From NCBI RefSeq assembly GCF_028453695.1, contig NC_135773.1:19158001-19222000 (forward strand): 64,000 nucleotides of DNA, in the 5' to 3' direction. Shown piece after piece: positions 37,324 through 48,266 of this stretch. Both the position numbers and the translations under genes were made by a program. The notes under the pieces were generated by a model. The model was not told where the DNA came from. It ran no database searches and saw only the letters and a program-made list of their open reading frames with translations. How positions within the stretch are numbered: position 1 is the stretch's first letter; each line of letters opens with the position of its first letter. Origin of the DNA: Augochlora pura (taxonomy: Eukaryota; Arthropoda; Insecta; Hymenoptera; Halictidae).

Positions 37324-39106
37324 TTACTGGCCATTTTGAAAACACTTACTTTTGTAAACGCATTCACCGGATATCCACGTAGACAGTAGATCCAAATTGT
37401 CATCTAACAATACTAAATCTGCGTCTGCACCGTAGTTCAAAACTCCTTTCGTTTTCTCGATACCAAGGGTCCTTGCTGGATGAAGAGTTGCAGCTTCCAA
37501 CGCCTCTACTATCGAACAGTCTTAAAAAATTCATAAGAACATAGTGAATATGCGCAGATGGTACTAAAACATGTATTAGACAAACGTTAAAGTACCCGTT
37601 GCTTCTTTGAAAACACGAACACATTTCGACATCTCTGTCGTACTACCGCATAAAGTATTTGTGCCAGCGATGTATGCCCGACCTGCCCGCATTTCTATAT
37701 CTAATTGCCCTAACTGATGTCTACCTTCCTCTAATCCCAGTGCTGATATTGCATCAGTTACCAAAACAAGCCCTAAAAAGTGGAATAAATTATAGCCATA
37801 AGATGAAAAAAAGCGTTTCGCAATATCCAAAACAACACACAACCTTCTGGGTGTATCCTATGAGCTATGCGCAATGCAGCAGGATGAGTATGAATACCAT
37901 CTGCAATTATACCATAATGAATGTTTCTTCCTTCTGGAATTTTGTTGGAAGTTAGAAGTCCGACTAGTCCTGGATCTCTATGGTGGAACTGTAAATATAA
38001 GTTTCAAATTTAAATCGCGTGTTCAATACGTAGAAAATAATTGACCTTAATCTGTAGAATATAATAACCGGTAACATTGCATTGAAAAGGTGGGTGATAA
38101 ACGAAGCCCCGCTTTTCACAGCAGCTTCACCTTCATGTAAATTGCCTACAGAATGTCCTGCAATTTTTCAACTTTTAATAGTAATAGTAATAACATCAAT
38201 AATAATAAACAATCTCACCGAGGGAAACCCTAATATTCTGTTTACATAATTCTTCAATGACACTCTGAATATTGGGAAGTTCTGGAGCCAAAGTAATCAG
38301 AGATACATTCTCTAAAGTTCCATACATATTGAGCAGTGACTCAAAACCCTAAAATAGAAATTTGCATGTTTAAATCGAAATACATGGTAAATCTGTGATT
38401 AATAAATGACTAGAAAATATTTACTTATATTAAATATGTCGTTTATTCTATGTTTGCTAAAAACGTACCAACAAAACTTGCCTTCTCTAACGTTTTAATA
38501 CAATTTTCTGGATGAGCACCCTTTTTTATGGGACTAATAAATGGTCCTTCCAAATGAATACCCAAAATGGATGCCCCTAACATTCCACCACTTTTTCTCT
38601 TCATTTTTGGCAGTATTTCATGATATGTTGTACTGGGTGATGTTACTAGTGTTGGACAAAACGATGTCACACCATATTCCAATAATTTTTTTGATACCTT
38701 ATCTAGTCCTTCTTGTACTGTGTCGACATTATGTGTAAAATCTACACCGAAGCCACCTGAGTAAAAGAAATTGCACATTTTAAATTTCATTTTATTGATA
38801 ATACAAATGTAGCACAATTAAGTTTTCACAATTTAAATTTGTTGAATCTGAATTGAAAAATTTATAAAATAGTGTGATGTACTTGCATCAAATACCATTA
38901 ATTTGAAGATCAATATATCCAGGTGAAATTATCGCTCCGCCACAATCAATTCGAATATCTGGTTTTATTTTTTCGTCGAAGAAGATTTTTTCCGGATCGA
39001 TGATTTTTCCATCGCGTACCCACAGGTCCTCGAGCCAGATTTTGCCATTACGTACAATTCGACAATTATGAAACTGTTTCAAAATTCCTTGACTCCTCTG
39101 TGTCAT
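37324..39106 (-). CDS. AMDHD2: N-acetylglucosamine-6-phosphate deacetylase
   Basis: Hydrolyses GlcNAc-6-phosphate to glucosamine-6-phosphate and acetate, recycling amino sugars into or out of the UDP-GlcNAc (chitin, glycan) pathway in the cytosol. Exons (minus): 39106-38896, 38756-38482, 38348-38219, 38157-38069, 37988-37844, 37772-37596, 37520-37324, giving 407 residues, the normal length. Amidohydrolase marks in order: GAIISPGYIDLQINGGFG, GVTSFCPTLVTS, GIHLEGPFI (metal-site Glu), GAHPENC, LITLAPELP, GHSVGNLHEGEAAV (metal-site His), FITHLFNAMLPFHHRDPG, YGIIADGIHTHPAALRIAH, LVLVTDAISALG (catalytic Asp), ALEAATLHPARTLGIEK, KGVLNYGADADLVLLD. The exon 2 donor is GC, not GT. The last exon reads through a donor-like AAAAGTAAGT near 37350 to the stop; if that donor were used, the last 10 residues would change. 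Confidence 0.95.
38349..38481 (-). other. Predicted GC-AG intron of AMDHD2
   Basis: Reading minus, exon 2 ends GAGAAG and the intron starts GCAAGT, an exact GC-donor consensus; it ends ATTTTAG. The joint KTLEK-GFESLLNMYG fits the family. Alternatives: GTTGGT 9 bases on (adds Ala-Ser-Phe, in frame) and GTACGT 13 bases on (wrong phase). Confidence 0.65.
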
Positions 39107-40288
39107 GTTGACACAATGGAAAATCGTACCTGTATTTCTAAACCTTTCCTCACGAAAAGCTAATTAAAAATGTAGAACTACACCCTGTTTTGCATTATCA
39201 GTCACGCGTAGTTGTTATCAAATCATGGAAAACACAAGGCGCGTCAAATGGCACTGACCTCGTTACCGCACGATTTTTTAAAGATGTCGCTCAAAGTAAC
39301 GAGCGTTTCGCATGAAGAAAAATTCAAAAAAATTGGCGGTTATGATCACTGCTATTTGAATTCTGCAGTTTTAATACTTTCTCCAATATTAATCGTAAAA
39401 TTGATAAACCACCTGGACGCAACTAAATAAATATTGAACTTAATACCAAATATATTTTTCTCTATGGAAAAGCAAGAATACTCATTTTATTTTTTATTCA
39501 AATTTACAATTATAAAATGTAGGTTTTCAAACTCCAAAGGATACAAAATATTAACCTTTATAAAACTAATGTATATATGAATTTGGTACTTACCTACATG
39601 TACGAACTTATATAAAATTACTAAAACATGTAAATGTTACCTAGAAAATTATTAAGTACACAGATTTGTGAAAATTCCTTCTCCTTACCAATATTTGGAA
39701 TTTAATTAAAGGATTAAAAATAGTATTAAAGGAAGACATTACAATATCTTTGTGCGAGAATAAATCGAGGAAATAATAACAAAAATCTATCTCCAGTTTT
39801 CACAAGTTTTATATTAAAAATGCTTTAACAGTACCGAAAAATTTATCCATAAGTCAACGTGCGTTTTGAAAAAAATTCAACTATCTTCTTCGTATATAAA
39901 CGTAACAATATAGTATAAAATAAGCAATTAAAAATGACAATGATTATTTGTGTAGAGCTCAGAGCGCATTTCGTTTGTTTTTTTGTTTGTTTGTATATAT
40001 CTATACGACAATCATAGCTGTCAATAAGCCGTATTTCTTTTCACCGTCAATGTTGGATAAAGGGAGGGTACGCATAATTTTGTCATTGGTATGTTGAAGA
40101 GTTTTAAGCTTGATCTGGAATAGGAAATATGATATGATTAGATGACTGATACAAACAGGGATTACGTTGGAACCACAGGTGCAGGATATCTAGGCAGTTA
40201 TCGGTCAGGTTTTGTTAGTGTTTCTTTTTGTGTTTTCTTACTGTACGCACGAACGATCTTTTTCTTATTTTGAATTTGTTAGAGTATT
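39107..40288 (-). other. Probable Nap1 3'UTR and AMDHD2 upstream region
   Basis: Nap1 and AMDHD2 lie in the same direction. AATAAA on minus at 39486-39491 could end Nap1, making an 800-base AT-rich 3'UTR. The rest, about 39107-39480, would hold the AMDHD2 promoter. A donor-like CAG|GTACGA upstream of the AMDHD2 start may mark a 5'UTR intron. No other exon is visible. Confidence 0.4.
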
Positions 40289-42714
40289 CTACTGTGTTTT
40301 ACACTCGGAAAGGTCATTGACTTGTTGTTTCCCACCTGATGGCGCATTGGTTAGTGAGAACTCCTCGTCATCTTCATTCTCCTCGTCAGGATCATCCTCG
40401 TCACCTTCCTCTTCTTCGTAATCTTCATCTTCATCTTCCAAGGCTTCTCCTAAAATAAGATACAAATTTGTATAACTTTATTACTTAACAAGAATTTATA
40501 TGACGTATGCGGGCACTTTAAAATAAGAAGTACCTGTATAGTATAGTACGGCTCTAGGAACTATACGTTCTCTAATATAATGACCAATTTCAAAATCACT
40601 TGCCAATAAAGCTTGTGTTTCTTCATCTAATTCTGTTTCCGCATCATCTGGCACTAGAATAAATAATAATGAATTGCATTACTGTAAACTTTATATTATA
40701 GATTAGTGAAAAAAGAGAAAGTATTGCTTGTTCTTACCAACTGGTGGACTGAAAAAGTTGAAGAAAGAATCATTTTGAACGGTTTTGGTTACAGTTCGTA
40801 CAGATCCTAAGGATTTATGTTTCTGATTTTTCTTAATTGTTTTGACTGTAACATTCTTTCCCTTTTTCCAGTTAATTACACATCCCTATTAGAAAAAGAT
40901 ACAGTGTTCACTAGAGATTTCTGTACATGCTTAGAAATAGAAAAAACATGATTCTCATGTTAAACAAGTCTATAGTGCTTTAGAATCTATATCGTCTATT
41001 AATTATGTTAGTGATCATAATAATTATGTTGGTCAATTAATATTGGTGTATTATATTAGGCAAATTAAAAGCTCTCACCTTACACTTGTAGATTTCAGGA
41101 CCTTCAAAACTGAATGGATCATTTGCATCAGGAGTACATTTCATAATGTATTCTTTAGTTAGAGCAGTGTTGGTGAAATATTCATTTGAATCAAAATAGA
41201 ACTCAAGAATAAAGCCCTACAAAAAAACTCATTATCTTTCAATTCAATAAATTTGCACAATCTACATTATTGCTGTTTGTGTCATTTATACGATTATTAT
41301 ATGATTATATCAGAATTTAATATTTTCCTGCAATTCACAACTTACCATTGGATTAGATTCAAAGAATTTAACTTTAATATCATACAAATGTTTTAATATT
41401 GGTTCATCGTGCTCCTGTACCATGTCAGCTAGTGGTGCAACATTTTTAAATATTGTCAACCAAAATTCAGGGATGCCTTTAACATCTTCTTTCTCGCTTC
41501 TAAAACGATGAATGATTATTAAATAAAAAACTCTCTCACTAATTATGTCATTTATACTCCTTTAAATGTGTTTCTCAAAAAACTGAATAAATTAAATAAA
41601 GTGTGAATATATCCAGTGAATGAACTTGAGTAAAAATATTGGGAGGAAAAATGAAATGAGTAATAAAACGAACGTAAAGCTAAATAGAAATAAAAGGAGC
41701 ATACTCTTCTTTCTTTTGCTCTTTATCTTCTTCGAGATTTGCTTTTGTTTTTAAATCATTAGCTAATCCTTCTTCATCCTCATCACTTTCCCATTCACAT
41801 TGTTCATCCGTTGGTTCATAGTTGCCCGATATTATGTTTTTTCTCATGTCGTAAAGAGGAATACACATTTTATGATAAGCACATTCCAAAGCATGTACTT
41901 CCTCATAGAACTTTGCTTCAATATTTGTTGTAAGAACTTGCAACTTTTTCAGAGCTTTGATTCTGCGTTTGACTGTAGCTGGAAGCGACTGCATTTGCTA
42001 AAAATTAAAAGCATTACATAAAATAAAGTCTTAATTACATTTTCTATTCTCATAGTTAAAAAATCTAAACCTAAGAAAAAATAAAAGAAAAATATAATGA
42101 CTTTTTAATGACTTGGGTAAGAATTTGGAAAATGTAAATTTTTTTCATTTTGATTGATTAAGCAACATATAATGCACTTATAATTCTATGATCACAAACT
42201 AATCTAATGAAGTGCATGATAGTAATAACTAAATAGACAATAATACAACACAAAAGAAGTTGTTACATTATTAAATTAATATTGATATAACAAGCAAAGT
42301 ATGTTAACTGAATTCTACAAATGACAAAATATACCTAATGATATTTCTATGAAAGTTTTTAAAATTAATATTTTTAAAATCTGTGGTCAACAATTGCTGG
42401 CTGGAAGCAATATATTGATCACCGAACTACTGATTATAAAGTCGAACAAAAATTACATATATTAAAAGGTAGGAAATTATTTTATTGTCTTCAACTTATT
42501 ACAACCCGAAAATTTAAGTAACTAGTCTCTGTATTATAAAAATGAGCTTTTTATAGTTCACATGATATTTGAATACCTCTATCCCTGGTGCAGAGATACG
42601 ACCTCGCAGAGCAGCTAACAAGTCTGTAGGAATCTCTGTGGTTTCATTATCATCTTCATCTTCAACAGATTCCATATCACTGTTATCACCAGCGCGTTTT
42701 GTATCAGTTGTCAT
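40289..42714 (-). CDS. Nap1: Nucleosome assembly protein 1
   Basis: Histone chaperone that carries H2A-H2B and helps assemble chromatin; it shuttles between cytoplasm and nucleus. Coding exons (minus): 42714-42577, 41997-41705, 41499-41346, 41216-41079, 40885-40738, 40653-40534, 40449-40289, giving 383 residues (the family is about 370-390). Acidic N-terminus (DMESVEDEDDNETTE), then the NAP fold: LPATVKRRIKALKKLQ (start of the long dimer helix), FYEEVHALECAYHKM, GIPEFWLTIFKNV, MVQEHDEPILKHLYDIKV, GFILEFYFDSNEYFTN, INWKKGKNVTVKTIKKNQ (basic, NLS-like), SFFNFFSPP, DFEIGHYIRERIVPRAVLY. The tail is strongly acidic and ends ECKTQ-stop, a CaaX-like box as in vertebrate ECKQQ. Exon 7 reads through a donor-like G|GTGGGA; the CaaX ending argues that this is the true end. 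An acceptor just before the ATG implies an untranslated first exon. Confidence 0.95.
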
Positions 42715-43780
42715 AGTACTACAATTCAGATTTGTTTCGCTTTTAGAATAAAACCGTACTTGGACAATATAAGGAAAGAACGGATTTTTTTTAACTATTA
42801 AGGGTAATCACAAATAAAAGTAGTTAAATTAAATTTATTGTATTAGAATTTTATTTGATATTGAATGCAGTTTAAATAGAGACATCTAAAACTTGCTTAA
42901 TTTATATAAATTTCATTTCATTCAATTTGCTATTCAAATCAACAACGTTATTTTTAAATTAAGTACAAATAATAATAATAAAGTTCTTAGTTTTAACGGT
43001 AACCGAATTAAAATTATTTAAAAATAAAATATTTGTTCTTGAAAGACACGATTTAGAAAACGTGACCAACGAAAGAATTTAAAGAAAAAAGCGACTAAAG
43101 TTATAAACGTATGTACATGAGAAAAGAATGGAGATAGAAAAATAATCAGAATGAATTTTATATAGGAACGAACAGCATGAAATACACTGAAACAATAATT
43201 CGGCAAGTGTGTCGGAATTCGGTTGCACGTTGCCATTTCAACCTCTGTCCTTGCGTGCATCAGTGAATATCCTTGAATCTTGGTAGCGTGCACGCGTTCG
43301 ATATAAGATAATCGTTCTAGGAGTTGAAAAACGCATATTTCTAATGAATGTCTGGTAATTTCACCGAAATTTTAACGCGACATTAAAGTGACATTTGAAA
43401 GTCACCATACTTGCGACGGAGAAAGGTTATTCGTTGGGTCATAAAGAGATCGGTGGAAGAAGAACGGAGAATATTACGGATTTTTTTTATTATCCAGTTA
43501 ACTCGATTATATTGTTTTTAATGTACTCATGACGAGTTGGTTGCTTTATTACTAACTACAAACAATAAAACTGCAAAGATCGGCAATCATTATTGCATAA
43601 ATTTCGGAGCATAAAAAGTACGTGCACATGGGACAGATGAAAAAAGCAACGATTTCCGGGGTTATAAATGTGTGGAAAATTATAAAGAAATCGAAATATG
43701 ACTGCTTTTGAGGGAGAGTGTTAATTGAAATTGTTTGAATGGAAACACAGAATTATGTCAGTTTTAAGTACAAAACTTAC

Positions 43781-44000
43781 CTTTCGAATTCGAAGCTGAT
43801 TACAAAAGATGAAAGGAATCACGGAGCGAACAACGAACCGGCCGTTGTGTCGGTAGTTTCGTGCAGTAAATCGCACAATACGAAATTCGTTCCTTTTCTA
43901 TCCTTTTCTGCTAACAGCAAGTGCTGCTATCTTCCGACCGTGAAAGTCCCTAACGTTTTTTTTAGAATGGCGAATTCTAATCAAAGACAAAAATAAGTTT
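43781..44000 (-). promoter_or_regulatory. Probable first untranslated exon and promoter of Nap1
   Basis: A strong minus donor (GAAAG|GTAAGT) ends an exon at 43781. The DNA above it, to about 43970, is GC-richer than its surroundings and holds CGGCCG and several CG dinucleotides. Splicing from here to the acceptor before 42714 would give a Nap1 leader. Inferred from splice signals and composition. Confidence 0.4.
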
Positions 44001-45480
44001 TATGTTCACGCACGGATCCCCGATTGTAAGTTATTCGAAGCAAAATATATGTACATACACAATCTTGTGATAAATTTAAATATTTTCAAAATGAATACCA
44101 GAATTATAAATAATTATTTGTTTAAGTTGCAGACTATGTGCACATATAAAATTGTCTCTATAATACATTTAACAAATTTGTAGTTTTAGTTTCTTTCTTG
44201 TTTTCTCTTGGACCACAAAAAATAATTAAATTTTTAAGGTCCTATTTTGGCAAAAAGAAAAATTTCTATCTGATTTTAGTGCTTTTTTTAAGTTGGTGGT
44301 TCTGTACATCTCGCGCGCTTTTTGCTATCATAGAATACATATATCCAAGATGTAGACTCATAAAGTATATAAGCTTTGACTTGTATACATAAAGCATTTT
44401 CTTTTTAAAAATTTATTTGTCTATTTCCTTCTTACATCGGTTTGCTATCGAAAGGGTGTAAGAATTGTCAAAAATAATGATACATCTGTATGTAATGTAA
44501 CCGAAACATAGAATATAGTTGTACATAAAATCTACTTAACTATCAACTAATTTAAAGCGAAGATTTTAAATATTTTGCAAACATTAATGTACATATCTAT
44601 TATTTAAGCAAGGAACATTACAATTTTTTATAAAATTATCTATTTGTGTTTAATAATTGATTTTATTCTTAGAAAATAATTGAGGATGAAAAACATATAA
44701 GACAATTATGGTACCAATAACGTTAGAAAACAAAAAATTTCTATCCGTTTAATACCATATTTATATTGCTAGATGTCGTTACAATTCTTCTTGATGTAGA
44801 GAACTAAAGATCTCTACTCTTAAGGTATATGAATAAAGAAAATCGCTCGTAACAAATTTACTTGTTTTTAAAAAGGAACATTTATTACTAACTAATTACG
44901 TATCTGAAGAATTTTATATTTGTCAACTCTAATACAAAATTACAATTAAAATGATTAATGCATCATAGAAGGCAAGTTTATATTGACTTTTGTTAGAGGT
45001 TGGAAGAATATATTTATCCACGTTTAAATATTTGTGACCTAATCTTATAAGACTACATTATGTAACTAATATATTTGCGTAATTGTTGATTTACTTTAAG
45101 ATTCATTTTTTTTCAGATAACAAGCAACGATATAATGATTTAATAAGCATGGCATACATTCTTTTAAAGATGAAGCTCGCGCTTTTTCCGAGAACCAATT
45201 CTATGCGCGCATGTGCAGTCATTTATTTTAAAAATAACAAGTGACACCTTATGGAAACATTCGAACTCAACAGTTGAATGTTAAGTTTCACGTCCCTGTG
45301 GACAGCAGTTATCAAATGCCATAGGAAATGTTTTCTAAAAAACCAGCTACACACAAACCGATAAAAATCGTTATATACAAAATCTAAATAAGAATAAAGA
45401 AAGATTTGAAAATTCAAAAACTGAAAAACGCCGAGAGAAAAGAAAAGTGTAAACCACTCAGTGTTTGACACAGATCAAAC
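44001..45480. other. Intergenic between divergent Nap1 and ARID2
   Basis: Very AT-rich. Open frames here (44198-44392 plus, 45223-45471 minus) are hydrophobic chance translations of AT-rich DNA. No repeat or RNA gene seen. Confidence 0.45.
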
Positions 45481-46995
45481 ATGTGTACGCATGCGTTGTT
45501 GAATACGAAGCTTCAAGGCAATGTTCGCGAAGGATTTACTTGCGGACGCATGCGTTCTGGAAATTGGTTACATAGCAAAACGGCGGCGGTGGTGTTTTAC
45601 GATGGGCCAACAATAGCAAATACAATACGAACGTGGCTTAACAACAGGCATGCGCACGGCACGGCAAACGGTTTCACACGAAACCGTCCGAGTAGCGACA
45701 GATGTCGCGCGAGTGCTGCTGGAGTAGGATGCGCCTCTACCGGCGAGTGTTACGATCAATTCAAACAAACGGTGCGCCACTGGCGAGGGGGGTCCCGAAC
45801 CGTTTCGAAAGTAAAAATACTGCGCGACCCGGGATTTCGTTTGCACGGTTACGGCGAGGGTAAAAAAGCAGAAGCGCATACGGTGGTGTAGTCGGGGCAA
45901 CGCGGTGTTCCGGCCGCGTAAAATGACGTAGAGAGTGTGCGTGCAGGGTGTGCCGCCGCGCGGTGCGAGAGGTTGTGTGGCAGCAGCGGAAACGGTGTCG
46001 CGGTTGTGTAGGGTCGGCGCTGCTCGTAGGCTATCGGTGTACACGGGGGAAATTGGCCGTGGCTTCGCCAATGGATGCCAGGCAGGAGGAGACGCCATTT
46101 TGATATACGGGCGCACGTCAAGCGTTCGCTCCGAGGGAAACGCGCTCTGCTCGCGAGAACTGCTCCGGTCTGTGCAGCCGCGTCCGGTCCGCCGCGCTCG
46201 AAATCGTTGATACGGTCGGCGCTCGACGCTCGACGGGTTATCGTGAGTAATAGCCGCGCGTGGCCGCGACGTATACCGAGCTGAGGCGTTTCGTTGACAA
46301 GTGACAGGTGAATCGATCGCGGTCCGCGGGCCCGCGAGGAAACTCGCGTTGCGGCCCGCCGTGTTTCGCTCTCTCTCGCGCGCGGTCGATCGGCAGTGAA
46401 CTACTGTGTGTGGAACCTACTACGTGTACGCCACGAACCGAAGATTCGGATTTTTCCCCACGCGTGGCCAGTTCACGGCGCGAGGGCTACACGCACCGTA
46501 CCTAGTGTGTGTACCTGAGTGTGTGTGTGCGTGCGTGTGTATATATATATATATTTATATATATATATGTACGCCAGTATATATATATACATACATATAT
46601 ATATATATATATAAAAAAACGTATATTGGTGTACCAAATTTCCCGGTGTGTGTAAACGGCAGCCAGAGACAGGAAAAACGAAGAAGCGGCGGTCTCATTT
46701 CGCGCGCGCGACAGGGAGGCCACCGGCCGACACTTCGGGCCAGGACAAGACGACCCGATGTCGGGAGCGGGTCGCGACCCCGTGTCGACCTGCGGTCGTC
46801 CTCGTCCTCGTCCTCTCCTATCCATCGTCGCCACCTCCTCCTGCCTCGTGCCACCAGGACGCTCCTGGCGTAAATGTGCTCTCATGAGCGCCCATGTGCT
46901 GCTGCGCCTATTTCTCCGACCGCTGCCCCTGCGTGCCCTGTAAACCCAGAGCACACCCCGATTAGCACGCCCACGCACTCTATTCGCTCGCGAAC
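45481..46995 (+). promoter_or_regulatory. CpG-rich promoter and 5'UTR of the ARID2 gene
   Basis: A sharp shift from AT-rich DNA to DNA dense in CG dinucleotides begins near 45480 and runs to the start codon at 46996. Many overlapping open frames on both strands are products of composition. The transcription start is not resolved. The last 450 bases, including a TA tract, probably belong to the 5'UTR. Confidence 0.5.
46540..46613. repeat. (TA)n microsatellite, interrupted
   Basis: A run of TA dinucleotides, broken by GTACGCCAG and ACATAC, follows a (GT)n stretch at 46505-46540. It lies within the likely ARID2 leader, so length changes could alter the leader's folding. Confidence 0.85.
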
Positions 46996-47509
46996 ATGGC
47001 CAAGATCCTCAACAAGGACCCCGTCACCTACGAGAGGGAGAGGGAGAACTTCCTGAAGGACCTACGTCACTTTCATGAGACCAGAGGGTAAGGGACACCG
47101 TCGTTTTTCTCCATCTCGCTTTCTATACTCGGGACCGGAGACGATTCCCGTTATTGTGTACGTTATTTACACGAAAATTATTGTTGTCCCTCTTCATCGT
47201 GCGACTCTCTGCTAGCCCGGAGAACTATTTTCACGTGAAGAAAGTTCTCGGTACAATCATTCGAAAGTAAAGCGACTTTAGCGTTTCTGTAGAGAATGTG
47301 AACACAGAGTTGAGGTTATGTACGGTTCGAGTCTCGAGTTTTCCAGGGACTCTGTCGTCTCTTTGTGGCTCTGCACTATTTGTTTACACGTGTCTCGCGT
47401 GTTTTCTTTGTCGACGGTGCGTATCTCGCCGTGATTGAGGTTAGGAGTTCGATTGATTCTACCGATATTACGATGAACTTGCCGATTTTTTCTCTCTTTC
47501 TATCCCCCC

Positions 47510-47545
<36 letters not shown>

Positions 47546-48266
47546 GCTTCTGCTTTGTGCATCTGTGTATCTGTTTAGCGATTTGTGCGTCTCCCAGTTG
47601 TTTTGTTCATAATAAACGCACGTTCTCCCTCTCTCCCTTTATCTTTAGATTTTAATACATACTATGTGTAAGTTTGAACGGTCGAATAAACTAAGATTCG
47701 TTTCACGCGAAGACGCTACCGTTTATTACGTCATTGTTCGCGTGTTTTACTTGATTCGGAAATGGAAACAAAGCGTTCTGAATTGCAGGCATGTAATCAT
47801 GGTTTCAGCGTGAATTCAAATAACATTATTTTAAAAAATGAAGTAGTTGACAGAATCTGCATTGACATCGCATTAAACATAAAACATTTTTCTTGTATAC
47901 ATTCATGACCATTGAAGATTAGTAGTGTATTTAAAATTGTATTTTGACTGTGTGATACATTTAGTCCGTTAGACTATGCAAATATGTTATTGTACAGTCG
48001 ACGTTTGGCGTAGCCATATTGTTTGCACATCATTTTAGCAATATTAAATATTTAGTGTCTATGGACGAATTAATGATTGTATGTGCACGAAATATGTTTT
48101 TATCTATGGAATCAATGTTTTTATTATTCTTGCGAGTTCGCGATTTTATTAATTGCTTTTTCTAATTTTCAGAACTTCGTTTAAGAAATGCCCAAAAATC
48201 AACGGGAAAGATATAGATCTGTACTTGCTGTACGTTGTGGTCACTGCCCACGGAGGATGGATAAAG
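46996..48266 (+). CDS. ARID2: ARID-domain protein, ARID2/Bap170-like, first two coding exons
   Basis: ARID2 (Bap170 in flies) is a DNA-binding subunit of the PBAP/PBAF SWI/SNF chromatin-remodelling complex. Exon 1 is 46996-47087 (MAKILNKDPVTYERERENFL, then KDLRHFHETRG) and exon 2 is 48173-48266 (TSFKKCPKINGKDIDLYLLY, then VVVTAHGGWIK). The joint completes a Gly codon (GG+A). Together these are the first half of an ARID domain: FL..L..FH..RG, FKK.P..NGK.LDLY.LY..V...GGW.KV. FHETRGTSFKKCP with the start only about 20 residues before the domain fits ARID2 rather than ARID1, 3, 4 or 5. The start has a good context (CGAACATGG). The second half of the ARID and the rest of the protein were not found before 64000, so the gene is cut by the window edge or continues beyond a very long intron. 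Confidence 0.82.
47511..47545. repeat. (CT)n microsatellite in ARID2 intron 1
   Basis: A run of CT dinucleotides with one G interruption. Nothing else is notable in this 1.1-kb intron. Confidence 0.85.

Noticed and set aside
40289..40345. A further Nap1 exon after the donor-like GTGGGA in exon 7
   Set aside because: Reading through gives the CaaX-like ECKTQ ending expected for Nap1, so the exon most likely ends with the stop.
45481..46980. Many long overlapping open frames on both strands
   Set aside because: They arise from few stop codons in CpG-rich DNA, have low-complexity or Arg-rich content, and cross the TA microsatellite. None has homology I recognise.
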